DNA of 64,000 bases from an uncultured Desulfobacter sp. (GTDB lineage Bacteria > Desulfobacterota > Desulfobacteria > Desulfobacterales > Desulfobacteraceae): assembly GCF_963664415.1 (NCBI RefSeq), contig NZ_OY761440.1, positions 372,001-436,000 on the forward strand, written 5' to 3'. Both the position numbers and the translations under genes were made by a program. Shown here piece after piece: positions 9,288-18,592 of this stretch. Numbering within the stretch: the first letter of the stretch is position 1; every line of letters begins with the position of its first letter. The notes under the pieces were generated by a model that saw nothing but the letters and a program-made list of their open reading frames with translations, ran no database searches and had not been told where the DNA came from.

Positions 9288-10532
9288 TTAGTCGGCCACG
9301 GCCGCTAACCCCGCTTCCATGATATCCAAACCTTTTTGCAGCTGGTCATCTTCAATAACCAGGGGCATCAACACCCGGACGACATTGCCTTCAATGCCGC
9401 AAACCAAAGAGATCAAACCGTTATCAAAGCAGTACGCGGACAGCTTTTTGGCCGTATCCGGATCAGGGGTACCGTCGGCATGGACAATGGTGTAGCCGCG
9501 CATGGCGCCAATGCCTCTGATTTCACCCACATGATCAAATTTTTGAACCCAGGCATCAAAAGTCTCACCAAGCTTTTCGCCGATGGTCTGTGCCTTTTCC
9601 AGAAGATTTTCTTCTTCAAAAATATCAAGCACGGCATGTGCTGCGGCACAGGCCACGGGGTTGGCGCCATAGGTACCGCCCAAACCGCCGGGATGAACGG
9701 AATCCATGATCTCTTTTCTGCCCACCACTGCGCTCAAGGGCATACCCGCAGCAATACTTTTGGCCACGGTCATCAAATCCGGTTCCACACCAAAATTTTC
9801 AACGGCAAACATCTTGCCGGACCTGCCGATACCTGACTGAATTTCATCGGCAACAAAAACAATGCCGTGATCTTTACAGAACTGCGCGACTTTGGGTAAA
9901 AAGTCCGCAGGCGGGGCAATAAACCCGCCTTCACCCTGGATAGGCTCAATAACCACGGCTGCAGTATTTTCAGGATTAATGCCGGTAATAAAGAATTTGG
10001 TAAATGCCTCAAAATCACCAAAGGGCGCCCGGTACACTTCAGGGGCCAGCGGTCCAAATCCACACTTATAAGGTTTAACCTTGGTGGTCATGGCCATGGT
10101 GAGGTAGGTACGGCCATGGTAAGAACCGTCAAACACCACAACGCCCTGGCGTTTGGTATAATAGCGGGCAATTTTCACTGCGTTTTCAACAGCTTCGGCC
10201 CCAGAGTTAACGAAAAGGGCTTTTTTGTCAAAGGCGCCCGGGGCAATTTTACACAGCCGATCGGCCAGGCGTACGGCAACATCATAGGGATTCACCATAA
10301 AGCAGGTGTGGGTAAATTTCTCGGCCTGGGCTTTAATGGCCGCCACCACTTTGGGATGGCTGTGTCCCACGTTCATTACGGCAATGCCACCTGCAAAATC
10401 AATATATTCTTTACCTTGAACATCTGTAATAACAGCGCCTTTGGCTGATTCAACATAGCAGGTTGTACCAGAGGCATGGCCATTTGGGATTACCTGGTCT
10501 CTAAGGGTTTGAATATCGTCAATACCACTCAT
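9288..10532 (-). CDS. gabT: 4-aminobutyrate aminotransferase
   Basis: 414-residue class III aminotransferase transferring the amino group of GABA to 2-oxoglutarate. Seen: GGIAVMNVGHSHPKV near residue 50, NSGAEAVENAVKIAR for phosphate binding, ADEIQSGIGRSGKMFA with the PLP-contacting Asp, and the Schiff-base Lys in TVAKSIAAGMPLSAVVG. Length and order match GabT. The start is an ATG with AGAAAGGAT upstream. First gene of the gabT-gabD operon, behind a sigma-54-type promoter at 10590-10604 and three operator dyads. Confidence 0.94.
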   Translation of the reverse strand: MSGIDDIQTLRDQVIPNGHASGTTCYVESAKGAVITDVQGKEYIDFAGGIAVMNVGHSHPKVVAAIKAQAEKFTHTCFMVNPYDVAVRLADRLCKIAPGAFDKKALFVNSGAEAVENAVKIARYYTKRQGVVVFDGSYHGRTYLTMAMTTKVKPYKCGFGPLAPEVYRAPFGDFEAFTKFFITGINPENTAAVVIEPIQGEGGFIAPPADFLPKVAQFCKDHGIVFVADEIQSGIGRSGKMFAVENFGVEPDLMTVAKSIAAGMPLSAVVGRKEIMDSVHPGGLGGTYGANPVACAAAHAVLDIFEEENLLEKAQTIGEKLGETFDAWVQKFDHVGEIRGIGAMRGYTIVHADGTPDPDTAKKLSAYCFDNGLISLVCGIEGNVVRVLMPLVIEDDQLQKGLDIMEAGLAAVAD

Positions 10533-10589
10533 TTTTTATCCTTTCTGACTTTTTTTGGGGTTATGCATAAATCATAGCAGAAGGTAATA

Positions 10590-10604
10590 GCAGGATTCGT
10601 GCCT
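10590..10604 (-). promoter_or_regulatory. Sigma-54 promoter of gabTD
   Basis: The minus strand reads AGGCAC-GAATC-CTGC, keeping the essential GG and GC dinucleotides 10 bases apart and 11 of the other consensus contacts nearly intact (T to A and T to C changes at the outer positions). The expected start near 10578 leaves a 46-nt leader before gabT. A sigma-54 activator gene lies immediately upstream. Confidence 0.7.
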
Positions 10605-10690
10605 GCCCAATTCACACCCACAAAAAAAAGCTTTAATTTCAAACCATTACGCTTTATTTTTTTTAATCCTGGATCCACATAGAAGCTATC

Positions 10691-10832
10691 GAGTCGATAT
10701 CAATTCAAAGCAATTGATTAACCAGTTGAATTTATATTATTTTATTCAAGAGTCGATTTTAACTCAAAAATATTTTACAATAACATATTGTAATAACGAA
10801 GTATCAAAGCCAAAACGAGTCGATATCAAATC
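10691..10832. promoter_or_regulatory. Three dyad-symmetric operator repeats upstream of gabTD
   Basis: GAGTCGATATCAATTC (10691-10706), GAGTCGATTTTAACTC (10750-10765) and GAGTCGATATCAAATC (10817-10832) are copies of one 16-bp near-palindrome, GARTYGATATCRAYTC. They sit about 113, 172 and 239 bases upstream of the predicted gabT start point, the usual distance for enhancer sites of sigma-54 activators. The last copy is 18 bases from the 3' end of the activator gene at 10850. Binding by that activator is inferred. Confidence 0.75.
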
Positions 10833-10849
10833 AACATTATGTATAATGA

Positions 10850-12739
10850 TCACATTTTTTTGGCAAGCAAATGACTTAGCCCATATTTTTTTAGTTTCCT
10901 TACAACCTGAGACTGAGTCATACATAGACCGGCTGCCAGTGCACGGGTTGTGGCCCATTTTTTAAGGGCATCAACCAGCAATTGTTTTTCAAAATCAGAT
11001 ACTTGCTGATTAAATCCTTTTGTCAGATCACCCTGCCCTTTTTTTTCGGCACTGGTCTGGGATGCCCCCGGGCTGCCCACAACCCGCTCAAGACTGTTTT
11101 CTTCAGCCATCACTACCGCACGCCGGATGCAATTTTTCAATTCCCGGACATTACCGGGAAAATCGTAGGCCTGGATGCGATTAAGCTCCATGACTGGAAT
11201 CAAGCAGGTGCGGTTATAGGCGCGGTTGTACTTATCCAGAAAATGAAGGGTCAGCTCCAGAATGTCTTCTGCCCGATGCCTCAAAGGGGGAATGGTGAGA
11301 GGGAATGCATTAAGCCTGAAATACAGATCCTGACGAAACTGCTTTGCCGCTACCTTCCTTTCAAGGTCTTCATTGGTTGCCGCAATAATACAGCAATTGA
11401 TCTTAATGGGTTTCAATCCGCCAATATGCATAATCTCCCTTTCTTCCAGGCAGGTTAACAATTTGGCCTGCAAAGGTAACGACAACTCTCCGATTTCATC
11501 CAGAAAAAGGGTTCCGTTTTTGGCGGCCTCGAAAAGGCCGATTTTCCCCTCGTTTTTTGCCCCGGTAAACGCACCGGGTTCATACCCGAAAAGCTCGGCT
11601 TCGAGAAGGGCTTCAGGGACAGCTGCGCAGTTAATTTTAACCAGAGGACCTTTGAGCAGACCATTGCAATTATGAATATATTTTGCCAGAAGGCCCTTGC
11701 CGGTACCGGATTCACCCATGATCAAAATACTGGACACGTTCATGTCGGCAAGTTTTCGGCAAACCACCAAAAGGTCCTGCATCTCTTTGGAGTGGGCAAT
11801 GATTTCATTTTCCTTAAGCCCTTGAAGAGACAGCTGGTTAAGTTCGGTATTGATCCGGTTTTTCTCTTCTTTGACCCGTTGCAGTTGCTCCTGCAATTTT
11901 GTCAACTGGGTCATATCCTGTTCATTAACGATCACCATGGAAATATTGCCGTTCTCACCAAATACCGGCGTTCCGGTAACCAGCAACTGTTTACCCGTTT
12001 TGCGGTTTGACTGGAGCAGGCTGACCTGCCGGCCGGTTTCCAGCACCTGCCGGGTCACGGACTGATCAATAAAGCCGGCCGCCACCAGTTCTTCTACACG
12101 TTTGCCCACCACTTCTTCAGCCCGGACGCCCAAAAGCGTCTCCCCTGCCTTGTTAATACTGACGACCGAACCATCACCGTTTAACACCCAAATACTTTCT
12201 GAGGAGGCATTATACATGGCCTCAAGCTGGGCATTGATTGATTTAAGATCCCCTGTTTTTTTTTTAAATGCCTTTTGCAGTTCGTGCATCTCCTGTAAAT
12301 CTACAGGTACTTCATCGCCCACCAAACTTAAATCACTAAACAGGCAAATAATGGTTGCCGGGTCTTCTCTTTCAAAGATGTAATGAGGCATTATCAATGC
12401 CTTGTGGGGTTCTTGGCCGGGCAGTTGAAAAATCAGGTCAATGCTCTGAAAGGATGATTGAAGCGAAGATAAAATAAGCTGCGTCAGTTGATCCGAGGTA
12501 AGGGGGGTCTGATCGGGATGGTATAGCCTGCCTCCCATTTCTACGAAGGCATGTGCAAAGCCCTTCTCTTTAAAAAAGGCAGCTGTCTTTCCGAGCATCG
12601 TCGACATGGAACGGTTGAGGCCAACCACCTTTAGGTCCGGAATTGAAAGCGCAATAAGGCCCATGGAAGAAAGCCGGGAGGCGTGGCGGTTTGACTGATC
12701 ATCCGAAGGCGGCATAAATGTTTTTTTCATTTTACTCAT
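10850..12739 (-). CDS. PAS-domain sigma-54 activator, likely regulator of gabTD
   Basis: 629 residues. The N-terminal 150 residues form a PAS-like or unknown sensory part, a clear PAS domain lies at about 165-290 (ASSESIWVLNGDGSVVSINK), then an AAA+ domain with Walker A GESGTGKG, the GAFTGA loop intact and Walker B LFLDEIGEL, and a C-terminal helix-turn-helix (CMTQSQVVRKLKKYG). There is no receiver or kinase partner, so it probably senses a small molecule directly. A run of ten T at 12256-12265 lies inside the gene without breaking the frame. It sits directly upstream of the gabT operators on the same strand, which makes gabTD its most likely target. Confidence 0.88.
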   Translation of the reverse strand: MSKMKKTFMPPSDDQSNRHASRLSSMGLIALSIPDLKVVGLNRSMSTMLGKTAAFFKEKGFAHAFVEMGGRLYHPDQTPLTSDQLTQLILSSLQSSFQSIDLIFQLPGQEPHKALIMPHYIFEREDPATIICLFSDLSLVGDEVPVDLQEMHELQKAFKKKTGDLKSINAQLEAMYNASSESIWVLNGDGSVVSINKAGETLLGVRAEEVVGKRVEELVAAGFIDQSVTRQVLETGRQVSLLQSNRKTGKQLLVTGTPVFGENGNISMVIVNEQDMTQLTKLQEQLQRVKEEKNRINTELNQLSLQGLKENEIIAHSKEMQDLLVVCRKLADMNVSSILIMGESGTGKGLLAKYIHNCNGLLKGPLVKINCAAVPEALLEAELFGYEPGAFTGAKNEGKIGLFEAAKNGTLFLDEIGELSLPLQAKLLTCLEEREIMHIGGLKPIKINCCIIAATNEDLERKVAAKQFRQDLYFRLNAFPLTIPPLRHRAEDILELTLHFLDKYNRAYNRTCLIPVMELNRIQAYDFPGNVRELKNCIRRAVVMAEENSLERVVGSPGASQTSAEKKGQGDLTKGFNQQVSDFEKQLLVDALKKWATTRALAAGLCMTQSQVVRKLKKYGLSHLLAKKM

Positions 12740-13174
12740 GGCTGGTCGAACTTACATAGTGTCATATGATACAAAAAATCTCAAGGCGTTGAAAGTAATC
12801 TAACTTTCTTTCTTGACGAAAGGTTTCAAAAACAGGTAGTGTGAAAAAACATGTCGGCAGATTTTAAAAATGCCGGAAATTAAATCAGACATGAATATAC
12901 TTTTCCCGGAATAACAGCCATTGGCTACCCTGTGGTTTATCAACATCTAGATTAAACCTGCCACTAAATATAAAAGCAATTAAATACTGCCACGGACTGC
13001 CCTGATTACTCACCGTGGTTCAACCACAACCAAAGTTAAAAGATCTGTATGAGTTACACAGACTTTATTATCAATAAACAAGAGGGAGCAGGTGTCTCTT
13101 TACTATATTTATTCAAAGCGTTTAACTATTTTAAAACCATATGCCTACCCTATTCCTGGGTTAGACAAAACAAA
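12740..13174. other. Intergenic region between divergent genes, no gene seen
   Basis: Separates the minus-strand activator from the plus-strand secreted protein at 13175. An open frame continues upstream of 13175 to 13049 but has no ribosome site. It should contain the promoters of both genes; no sigma-54 match and no convincing repeat was found. Confidence 0.5.
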
Positions 13175-13732
13175 ATGAGACGATCAACCATACATCTGAT
13201 ACTGGTTCTGGTCTGGGCTGTTCCGACCCTGGCCAGTCATTCCCATATTATAGAGACACAGCATCCCCAGCAACCTGTAGACTCAACACCCGCCGTACTT
13301 TTTTGCCAGTTTATTCCATCAATTGCCGAACAATTCATCGGCATTCCCGTGCTCGTGGGTGGACGCCCTGAACAAACAGGAAGCACGGATAATTCCTGGC
13401 TGTTTTACTCTATTTACGCAGGCGCTGCAATCAAAGCAGGGCTGATATACAAAACCTTTATGCCCATGAACCTTCTATTGGACAACACCCACAGTATTAA
13501 AGCGAATGATGTTCAAAACGGAGACCTGATCGTGCTGAATAATGATCTTGCCGCCATGGTTTACCAAGTAGACCCCAGCGGGCGGATGCATTTTATCTAT
13601 GCATCGAAAAAACGGGGAGAGGTCATCACGTTCAACAGCGATAATTTAGTTTACAACGCTTACTGGCTGGAGCACTTTAAAGGATTTTTCAGAATAAATG
13701 AGGATATGCTGATGCCGGCCCGGCCCAAATAG
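13175..13732 (+). CDS. Secreted protein resembling a degenerate NlpC/P60 peptidase
   Basis: 185 residues from the ATG at 13175, preferred to the more upstream 13049 start because it gives a clean signal peptide (MRRSTIHLILVLVWAVPTLAS). The mature part has the order of NlpC/P60 domains: a helix beginning TDNSWLFYSIYAGAAIKAG where the catalytic DCS usually sits, NGDLIVLNN in the central strand, and MHFIYASKKRGEV in the catalytic His region. The nucleophile Cys position appears to be Asn, so if the resemblance is real the protein is likely non-catalytic. Family assignment is tentative. No operon partner. Confidence 0.5.
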   Translation: MRRSTIHLILVLVWAVPTLASHSHIIETQHPQQPVDSTPAVLFCQFIPSIAEQFIGIPVLVGGRPEQTGSTDNSWLFYSIYAGAAIKAGLIYKTFMPMNLLLDNTHSIKANDVQNGDLIVLNNDLAAMVYQVDPSGRMHFIYASKKRGEVITFNSDNLVYNAYWLEHFKGFFRINEDMLMPARPK

Positions 13733-13733
13733 T

Positions 13734-13817
13734 GTTTGAACGAAAAGTCACCCAACTGAGGAACTCATTTTTTCTTGTTTCCGGTTTCTATTCTCCGATC
13801 CCTGCGGCGCAGCCCTC
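13734..13817. repeat. Intergenic element (family member b), right arm degenerate
   Basis: Begins GTTTGAACGAAAAGTCACCC directly after the stop of the secreted-protein gene, matching the left end of the element at 7700; the right half (CCTGCGGCGCAGCCCTCTTA) only vaguely mirrors it. It fills the space between two convergent genes. Confidence 0.45.
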
Positions 13818-15440
13818 TTAGACAGATCTTTTTTCAAGGATGTCCAATATTTTTTGACATTTTTCGGATGCCCTGTCCTTGATCGCATCTGCCTTTGCCA
13901 TAATTTTTTTACGGTATTCAGGATCATTGATTTCGGTCATGTTGTTAACCAGGGTTCTATACGCACCCCAGATACCCACATCAAGAGCCCTTGCACCCAC
14001 CTCCAGATCTGATCGGGATGCAATATTACCCAACTGCGCCACCCCCATCATGGCATCCCAGACCTTGTCACCCAGAGTCATAACGGACAAAGGTACTTCA
14101 ATGGCTTTTTTCAGGCCCAGCTGAAGCTGCGTCTTTCTAAAAGAATCCTCCTCTTCCGTCTTTTCAGGCAATCCCAGGGCAGCCACGTAATCGGCAAAGG
14201 CATCGGTATCTGCATCAATCATGGGAATCAAGGCAAGGACAGCTTCATGCAGGGGTGGAATCAAAACTCTCATGTCAGCGTCCATCGATTCAAACCGTCT
14301 AACGCCCAGGGTCAGCTTTCCTACCATGGCTCCAAGCCCTGCACCAAGGGCGGCAATGGCTGCCGCTACGGAACCACCACCAGGTGCGATACTTCTGCCG
14401 GCGACCTCTGTAATAAAATTGCGGACACTCATACCGGCTAAAGGTTCATTGGGCGCTTCGGCAATGATATATTCTATAATCTTGGCCTTGGGATCAAAGG
14501 GCGCAACGGAATTCAATCCCAAACGCTCAACAGCCAGCCGGACTTTCTGATCTTCATCCAGAATAAAAAGATTTTCTTTTTCAATATAATATTCGGCAGC
14601 CTGTAAAATGGCCTGGCGGGGAACAACACCCACAATCTGTGAACCGGCTACGGCAATTTTAAGCTTGGCGGCCTCCTCTTTAACGGCTTCAAACAGGATA
14701 TGCGGCGGCGTGACAAGATAGTTGTTCAAGTTCACTGTAACCTGGGCCAGGTTATAATCATTTACATACCACCCCATCCCCTTGACATCCTTGAACCGGC
14801 CGGGCTCCTGGGGACCTCGGCCTGCTTCACGCAGATTCAGTGCAATACGGTGGGCCTGGTTTGGCGTACCCAGCAAATTAACATTGTATGCAATGAGAAA
14901 AAAGCGGGCACCAGTCACTGTGCCCCCCCACTCGGGCACGAACCTGGCCGGACCGAAATCAGGTTTCCATTTTTCCAGAACAATTCGTTGGGAAATGGCT
15001 TCATACTCCCCTTCCCGGATCTGGGGCAGTTTCTTTCGGTAATCTAAGGTGGCGGACTCCTCGTACAGATAGACAGGGACGCCAAGTTCGTCGGCCAGAC
15101 GTTTGGCAAACCGTTTTGAAATTGCCACACACTCGTCCATGGTCACACCTGCCACCGGAATAAAGGGGCAGACATCCAGGGCGCCCATACGTGGATGCTC
15201 CCCACGATGCCGGCGCATGTCTATTTTTTCCCTGGCCACCCTTGCGGCGGCCAAAGCACCCTCCACCACACAATCAGGGTCTGCCACAAAGGTATATACC
15301 GTCCGATTTGTGGACTTGCCCGGATCCACATCCAGCAGGCGGCACCCAGGCGTTTCGGCAATGGCATTCGCAATGGCGTCAATGGTCTGTTTATCTTTGC
15401 CTTCTGAAAGATTGGGGACACACTCAACGATCCTATCCAT
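13818..15440 (-). CDS. ftcD: Bifunctional glutamate formimidoyltransferase / formimidoyl-THF cyclodeaminase
   Basis: 540 residues with the vertebrate-type fusion. Residues about 1-300 are formiminotransferase (VECVPNLSEGKD, RHRGEHPRMGALDVCPFIP with the folate-binding His/Arg, AYNVNLLGTP), residues about 330-540 are cyclodeaminase (RSIAPGGGSVAAAIAALGA). It moves the formimino group of N-formiminoglutamate to tetrahydrofolate and releases ammonia, giving methenyl-THF. No hut genes are adjacent. In an anaerobe with a Wood-Ljungdahl pathway it can feed C1 units to folate (inference). Confidence 0.93.
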   Translation of the reverse strand: MDRIVECVPNLSEGKDKQTIDAIANAIAETPGCRLLDVDPGKSTNRTVYTFVADPDCVVEGALAAARVAREKIDMRRHRGEHPRMGALDVCPFIPVAGVTMDECVAISKRFAKRLADELGVPVYLYEESATLDYRKKLPQIREGEYEAISQRIVLEKWKPDFGPARFVPEWGGTVTGARFFLIAYNVNLLGTPNQAHRIALNLREAGRGPQEPGRFKDVKGMGWYVNDYNLAQVTVNLNNYLVTPPHILFEAVKEEAAKLKIAVAGSQIVGVVPRQAILQAAEYYIEKENLFILDEDQKVRLAVERLGLNSVAPFDPKAKIIEYIIAEAPNEPLAGMSVRNFITEVAGRSIAPGGGSVAAAIAALGAGLGAMVGKLTLGVRRFESMDADMRVLIPPLHEAVLALIPMIDADTDAFADYVAALGLPEKTEEEDSFRKTQLQLGLKKAIEVPLSVMTLGDKVWDAMMGVAQLGNIASRSDLEVGARALDVGIWGAYRTLVNNMTEINDPEYRKKIMAKADAIKDRASEKCQKILDILEKRSV

Positions 15441-15958
15441 TATATATATCTCTCCGTCTCATACAAACAATCTTCGATCATTTTTACCATTCGCTTCATT
15501 ATTATACCCCTGACAACTTTTATATACATATCATTAAAGTGATTCCTTCAAGCAATGCCGAGCCATACAACTGATATTGTTCAATTAATTTAGCCATCAA
15601 CTGCCTATTTCAAATTATTTATTTGAGAATATCAGGTGTCAGCTATATGGCGGCGCGGATAAGACTTGCATTTTCCTCTACATTAACGGTAGTATCCCAA
15701 GGCGGGAATTTAGCGATACAGCGGACAGTGTATCCCCAAATGTTAAAATATTAACACAAAAGGAGGCTAACACATACAAATCAATACAAAAATTTGGGGT
15801 TATAAATCAACTTTTTAGAAAAGCAAACACTTATTAATACTGTAAGGGTAAAGAGGATTGAATTTTTAAAACAGTTGTGAAAATATTAGCGAATTAACTG
15901 GAATAGAAGCTTTTTAGACCCACTGGTTTTAACAATTTTCATCAGGAAAGGATAGCAA
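15441..15958. other. 518-bp intergenic region with a palindrome, divergent promoters expected
   Basis: Lies between ftcD (minus) and the hydroxyacid dehydrogenase operon (plus), so promoters for both are expected here. One dyad, TGTTAAAATATTAACA at 15741-15756, has 6-bp perfect arms and could be an operator for the lactate operon. An AAAGGAGG at 15759 is not followed by a start codon. No gene seen. Confidence 0.4.
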
Positions 15959-17392
15959 ATGAATAAGGTCGATATCCCCAGACTCAGGGAGATAGTCGGG
16001 GAACAAAACATAAAGACAGATCCGCTTGACCTGTTTATTTACGGCGCAGACGCATCTGTTTACCATGCCACACCATGGGTCGTTGTGAGACCTGACAATA
16101 CCGGTCAGGTTCAAAAAGTACTGGCCTATGCCAATGATGCAAAAATACCAGTTGTCCCCAGGGGCGGCGGCTCGGGAATGTGCGGGCAGACCGTGTCGAT
16201 CAAGGGCGGAATTCTTCTGGACATGAAGAACATGAACCGGATACTTGAAATCAACATGCCCGATGTTTACTGCCGGGTGCAACCGGGTGTGGTGGACGAT
16301 GATCTCAATGCCGCACTTAAACCTTATGGGGTTTTCTATCCCCCGACACCGGCCTCTTCACGTATCGCCACCATCGGCGGAGAGATCGGCAACAATGCCT
16401 CGGGTGTTCGTTCCGTAAAATACGGCGCAACCCGTGATGCGGTGTTGGGCTTGAAAGTGGTTCTAGCCAATGGAGACCTGGTTACCTTAGGTGCTCATAC
16501 CCGGGTGGAAGCATCCGGTTACCAGCTTGAAAAACTCATCGTGGGTTCGGAAGGCACCTTGGGTGTTGTAGTGGAAGCAATAATGAGTTTTGTACCCATC
16601 CCTGAATTCAGATGCCTGGGCGTTGCCAATTTTGACAGTCTCAGAGATGCCGGCAATGCCATTAGTGACATCATGGCCTCGGGCACCATCCCCTCTATGC
16701 TTGAGCTCGTGGATGACGTTGCCATCAAAGCGGTAAACAAAACCATGAATTTAGGCCTTAAGGAAGTGGCCGCCTCCCTGCTTTTTGAAGCTGACGGAAA
16801 AGTGGTGGAAGCCGTGGAGTATGAAGTTAACAAAATGCAGGAAATCTGCAAAAAGAACAACGGCGCCGACCTCTGGTACAGCTTTGATGCCAAAGAGCGC
16901 GAACAAATCTTCATGGGTCGTAAAAAATTATTCCCTGCCCTGTCACAATTTGACGCCAGCATGGCTTCCACATCCCTGGCTGACGATATGGCAGTACCCT
17001 ACTCCAAGATGGCGGATATGGCCGCTAAAATCCATGAAGCTGCCGAAAAGAACGGCATCATCATGACGGCATACGGCCATTGCGGATCCGGGTGCATGCA
17101 CACCAAAATCATGATGGACGTCAGCAAAAAAGCACAGTGGGAAGGCGCCCAGAGAGCCATTGCCGAGATTTATGAATATGTCAATTCCATCCACGGCACC
17201 ACTTCTGCTGAACACGGTATCGGCATTTCCAAAGCAGATGCTTTCAGGACGGAGAAAGCGGATTCCTTGAAAATGATGGCCGCCATCAAGGCGGCTCTGG
17301 ACCCCAATAATATTCTCAATCCCGGCAAACTGCAGCAGGCGCCGGAAAACTGGGTAACGGCAACAGATCTTAGATATGCTGTCAACAGCTGA
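15959..17392 (+). CDS. FAD-linked D-2-hydroxyacid dehydrogenase (GlcD/D-lactate dehydrogenase type)
   Basis: 477-residue vanillyl-alcohol-oxidase-fold flavoprotein. Seen: FAD pyrophosphate loop PVVPRGGGSGMCGQTVSIKG near residue 65, the SRIATIGGEIGNNASG segment, the LIVGSEGTLGVV segment, and the C-terminal GHCGSGCMHT ... EHGIGISKA with catalytic/FAD-contact residues. It oxidises a D-2-hydroxyacid such as D-lactate or glycolate. The next gene, 24 bases on, is an iron-sulfur electron acceptor, and larA follows, so D-lactate is the favoured substrate. AGGAAAGG precedes the ATG. Confidence 0.88.
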   Translation: MNKVDIPRLREIVGEQNIKTDPLDLFIYGADASVYHATPWVVVRPDNTGQVQKVLAYANDAKIPVVPRGGGSGMCGQTVSIKGGILLDMKNMNRILEINMPDVYCRVQPGVVDDDLNAALKPYGVFYPPTPASSRIATIGGEIGNNASGVRSVKYGATRDAVLGLKVVLANGDLVTLGAHTRVEASGYQLEKLIVGSEGTLGVVVEAIMSFVPIPEFRCLGVANFDSLRDAGNAISDIMASGTIPSMLELVDDVAIKAVNKTMNLGLKEVAASLLFEADGKVVEAVEYEVNKMQEICKKNNGADLWYSFDAKEREQIFMGRKKLFPALSQFDASMASTSLADDMAVPYSKMADMAAKIHEAAEKNGIIMTAYGHCGSGCMHTKIMMDVSKKAQWEGAQRAIAEIYEYVNSIHGTTSAEHGIGISKADAFRTEKADSLKMMAAIKAALDPNNILNPGKLQQAPENWVTATDLRYAVNS

Positions 17393-17416
17393 TAAAGGAT
17401 AACAGGGACTTTTCTT

Positions 17417-18370
17417 ATGCAGACAACAAAAACGAAGTTTGAAAATCTACAAAAATGGGAAGGCATGCTGGCCAAGTGCATTCGGTGTGGATACTGTTAC
17501 GAGCACTGCCCCATGTTTAAATTCACGCGGTGGGAATCCGATGCACCCAGGGGTAAAAATATTTTAGCCCACGGACTTTTGACCGGTTCAATTGAACTGA
17601 CACGGGAAATTGCGGAAAAATCGTTCAGTTGTTTCTTTTGCAAACGGTGCGAAGCGGCCTGTTCATCCGGGGTCCAAATAACAGATATTATGCTGGATCT
17701 GAGAAGAGATCTGGTTGAACTGGGATACAAGAAAGATATCGGTACCATATCAACCACAGACCGCTCCTGTGCCAGGTGCCTGCAGTGCGTCAGGGCCTGT
17801 CCCCATGATGCCCGGGAATATATTGACCTTCAAGGCATTGTCGTGGATCCGGTAAAATGTAAGTCCTGTGGTATCTGTGTTGAAGTTTGCCCCATTGAAG
17901 CAGTAAGCATTCCATTACCGTTCGGCACCGATACGGAAAACCTGGACCAAAAAGCTGCCGAGTTCCTCAACTCCACTGAATCTGCCAAGGTAATTTGTTT
18001 TGCCTGTAACTGGTCATACCACCCAGACATTCAGAATTCCAAAATGCCGGAATCTGAAACCCATGACAAAGAGTATGAAATCCTGGTAAACCTGTGCGGC
18101 GGCCGTCTTGATAAAAACCTCTTATTGACGCCGTTCCTTAACCAGGCATGGGGCATTCTTGTTGGGGTTTGTCCGGATGGGGAATGTACCCATGACGGAA
18201 ATGTCGCGGCCCTGAAACGCGTGACAAAAATGAAGGAAACCCTTGAAGCGCTTGATATTAATCCCGATCGAATTCATCTGGTTCAGATTCCTAGAGGCGA
18301 CAAACAATTGTTCCAGGCTGAAATTGACACCTTTATGGAAAAGATAAATCAGTTGGGCCCCATACGCTAG
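17417..18370 (+). CDS. Iron-sulfur electron-transfer protein, HdrC/ferredoxin/MvhD fusion
   Basis: 317 residues with three parts. N-terminal HdrC-like pair of [4Fe-4S] motifs (CIRCGYCYEHCP near 21-32 and CFFCKRCEAACS near 72-83), a middle two-cluster ferredoxin (CARCLQCVRACP and CKSCGICVEVCP, about 116-165), and a C-terminal MvhD/FlpD domain (VICFACNWSYHPD, VNLCGGRLDKN, GVCPDGECTHDGN). Such proteins pass electrons between a flavoprotein dehydrogenase and a heterodisulfide-reductase-like complex. Directly behind the hydroxyacid dehydrogenase, it is the natural acceptor of lactate-derived electrons. In sulfate reducers the partner Hdr genes are often elsewhere. Confidence 0.85.
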   Translation: MQTTKTKFENLQKWEGMLAKCIRCGYCYEHCPMFKFTRWESDAPRGKNILAHGLLTGSIELTREIAEKSFSCFFCKRCEAACSSGVQITDIMLDLRRDLVELGYKKDIGTISTTDRSCARCLQCVRACPHDAREYIDLQGIVVDPVKCKSCGICVEVCPIEAVSIPLPFGTDTENLDQKAAEFLNSTESAKVICFACNWSYHPDIQNSKMPESETHDKEYEILVNLCGGRLDKNLLLTPFLNQAWGILVGVCPDGECTHDGNVAALKRVTKMKETLEALDINPDRIHLVQIPRGDKQLFQAEIDTFMEKINQLGPIR

Positions 18371-18387
18371 GTTTAAGCCCACACATA

Positions 18388-18522
18388 GATGGTCTTTTCG
18401 TCCAATTATGAGCGTAGCGCTCTTGTTTGGAATCTGCGGCGGATAAGAATCTTAATCCCCGGAATATTTAATATATGCCGAAGATTTTAATTTTTATCCG
18501 CCGTAAACTTAGACGAAAACCC
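18388..18522. repeat. Palindromic intergenic element (family member c)
   Basis: Outer arms TTTTCGTC (about 18394-18401) and GACGAAAA (about 18512-18519) enclose a stronger inner stem, CGGCGGATAAGAATCTTAA against AAGATTTTAATTTTTATCCG plus CCG. It sits between the iron-sulfur gene and larA and could attenuate or stabilise the transcript. The ACGAAAA ends relate it to the elements at 7700, 13734 and 27616. Confidence 0.5.
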
Positions 18523-18592
18523 CATTATGAAAAAAACCGAAACAGGTAACCTGAGATAAAACTTTTAAAACAACTCCAGGAAGGAGAAAATA

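Noticed and set aside
15669..15690. Possible sigma-54 promoter before the hydroxyacid dehydrogenase (GGATAAGACTTGC)
   Set aside because: Only 9 bases separate GG and GC; sigma-54 needs 10.
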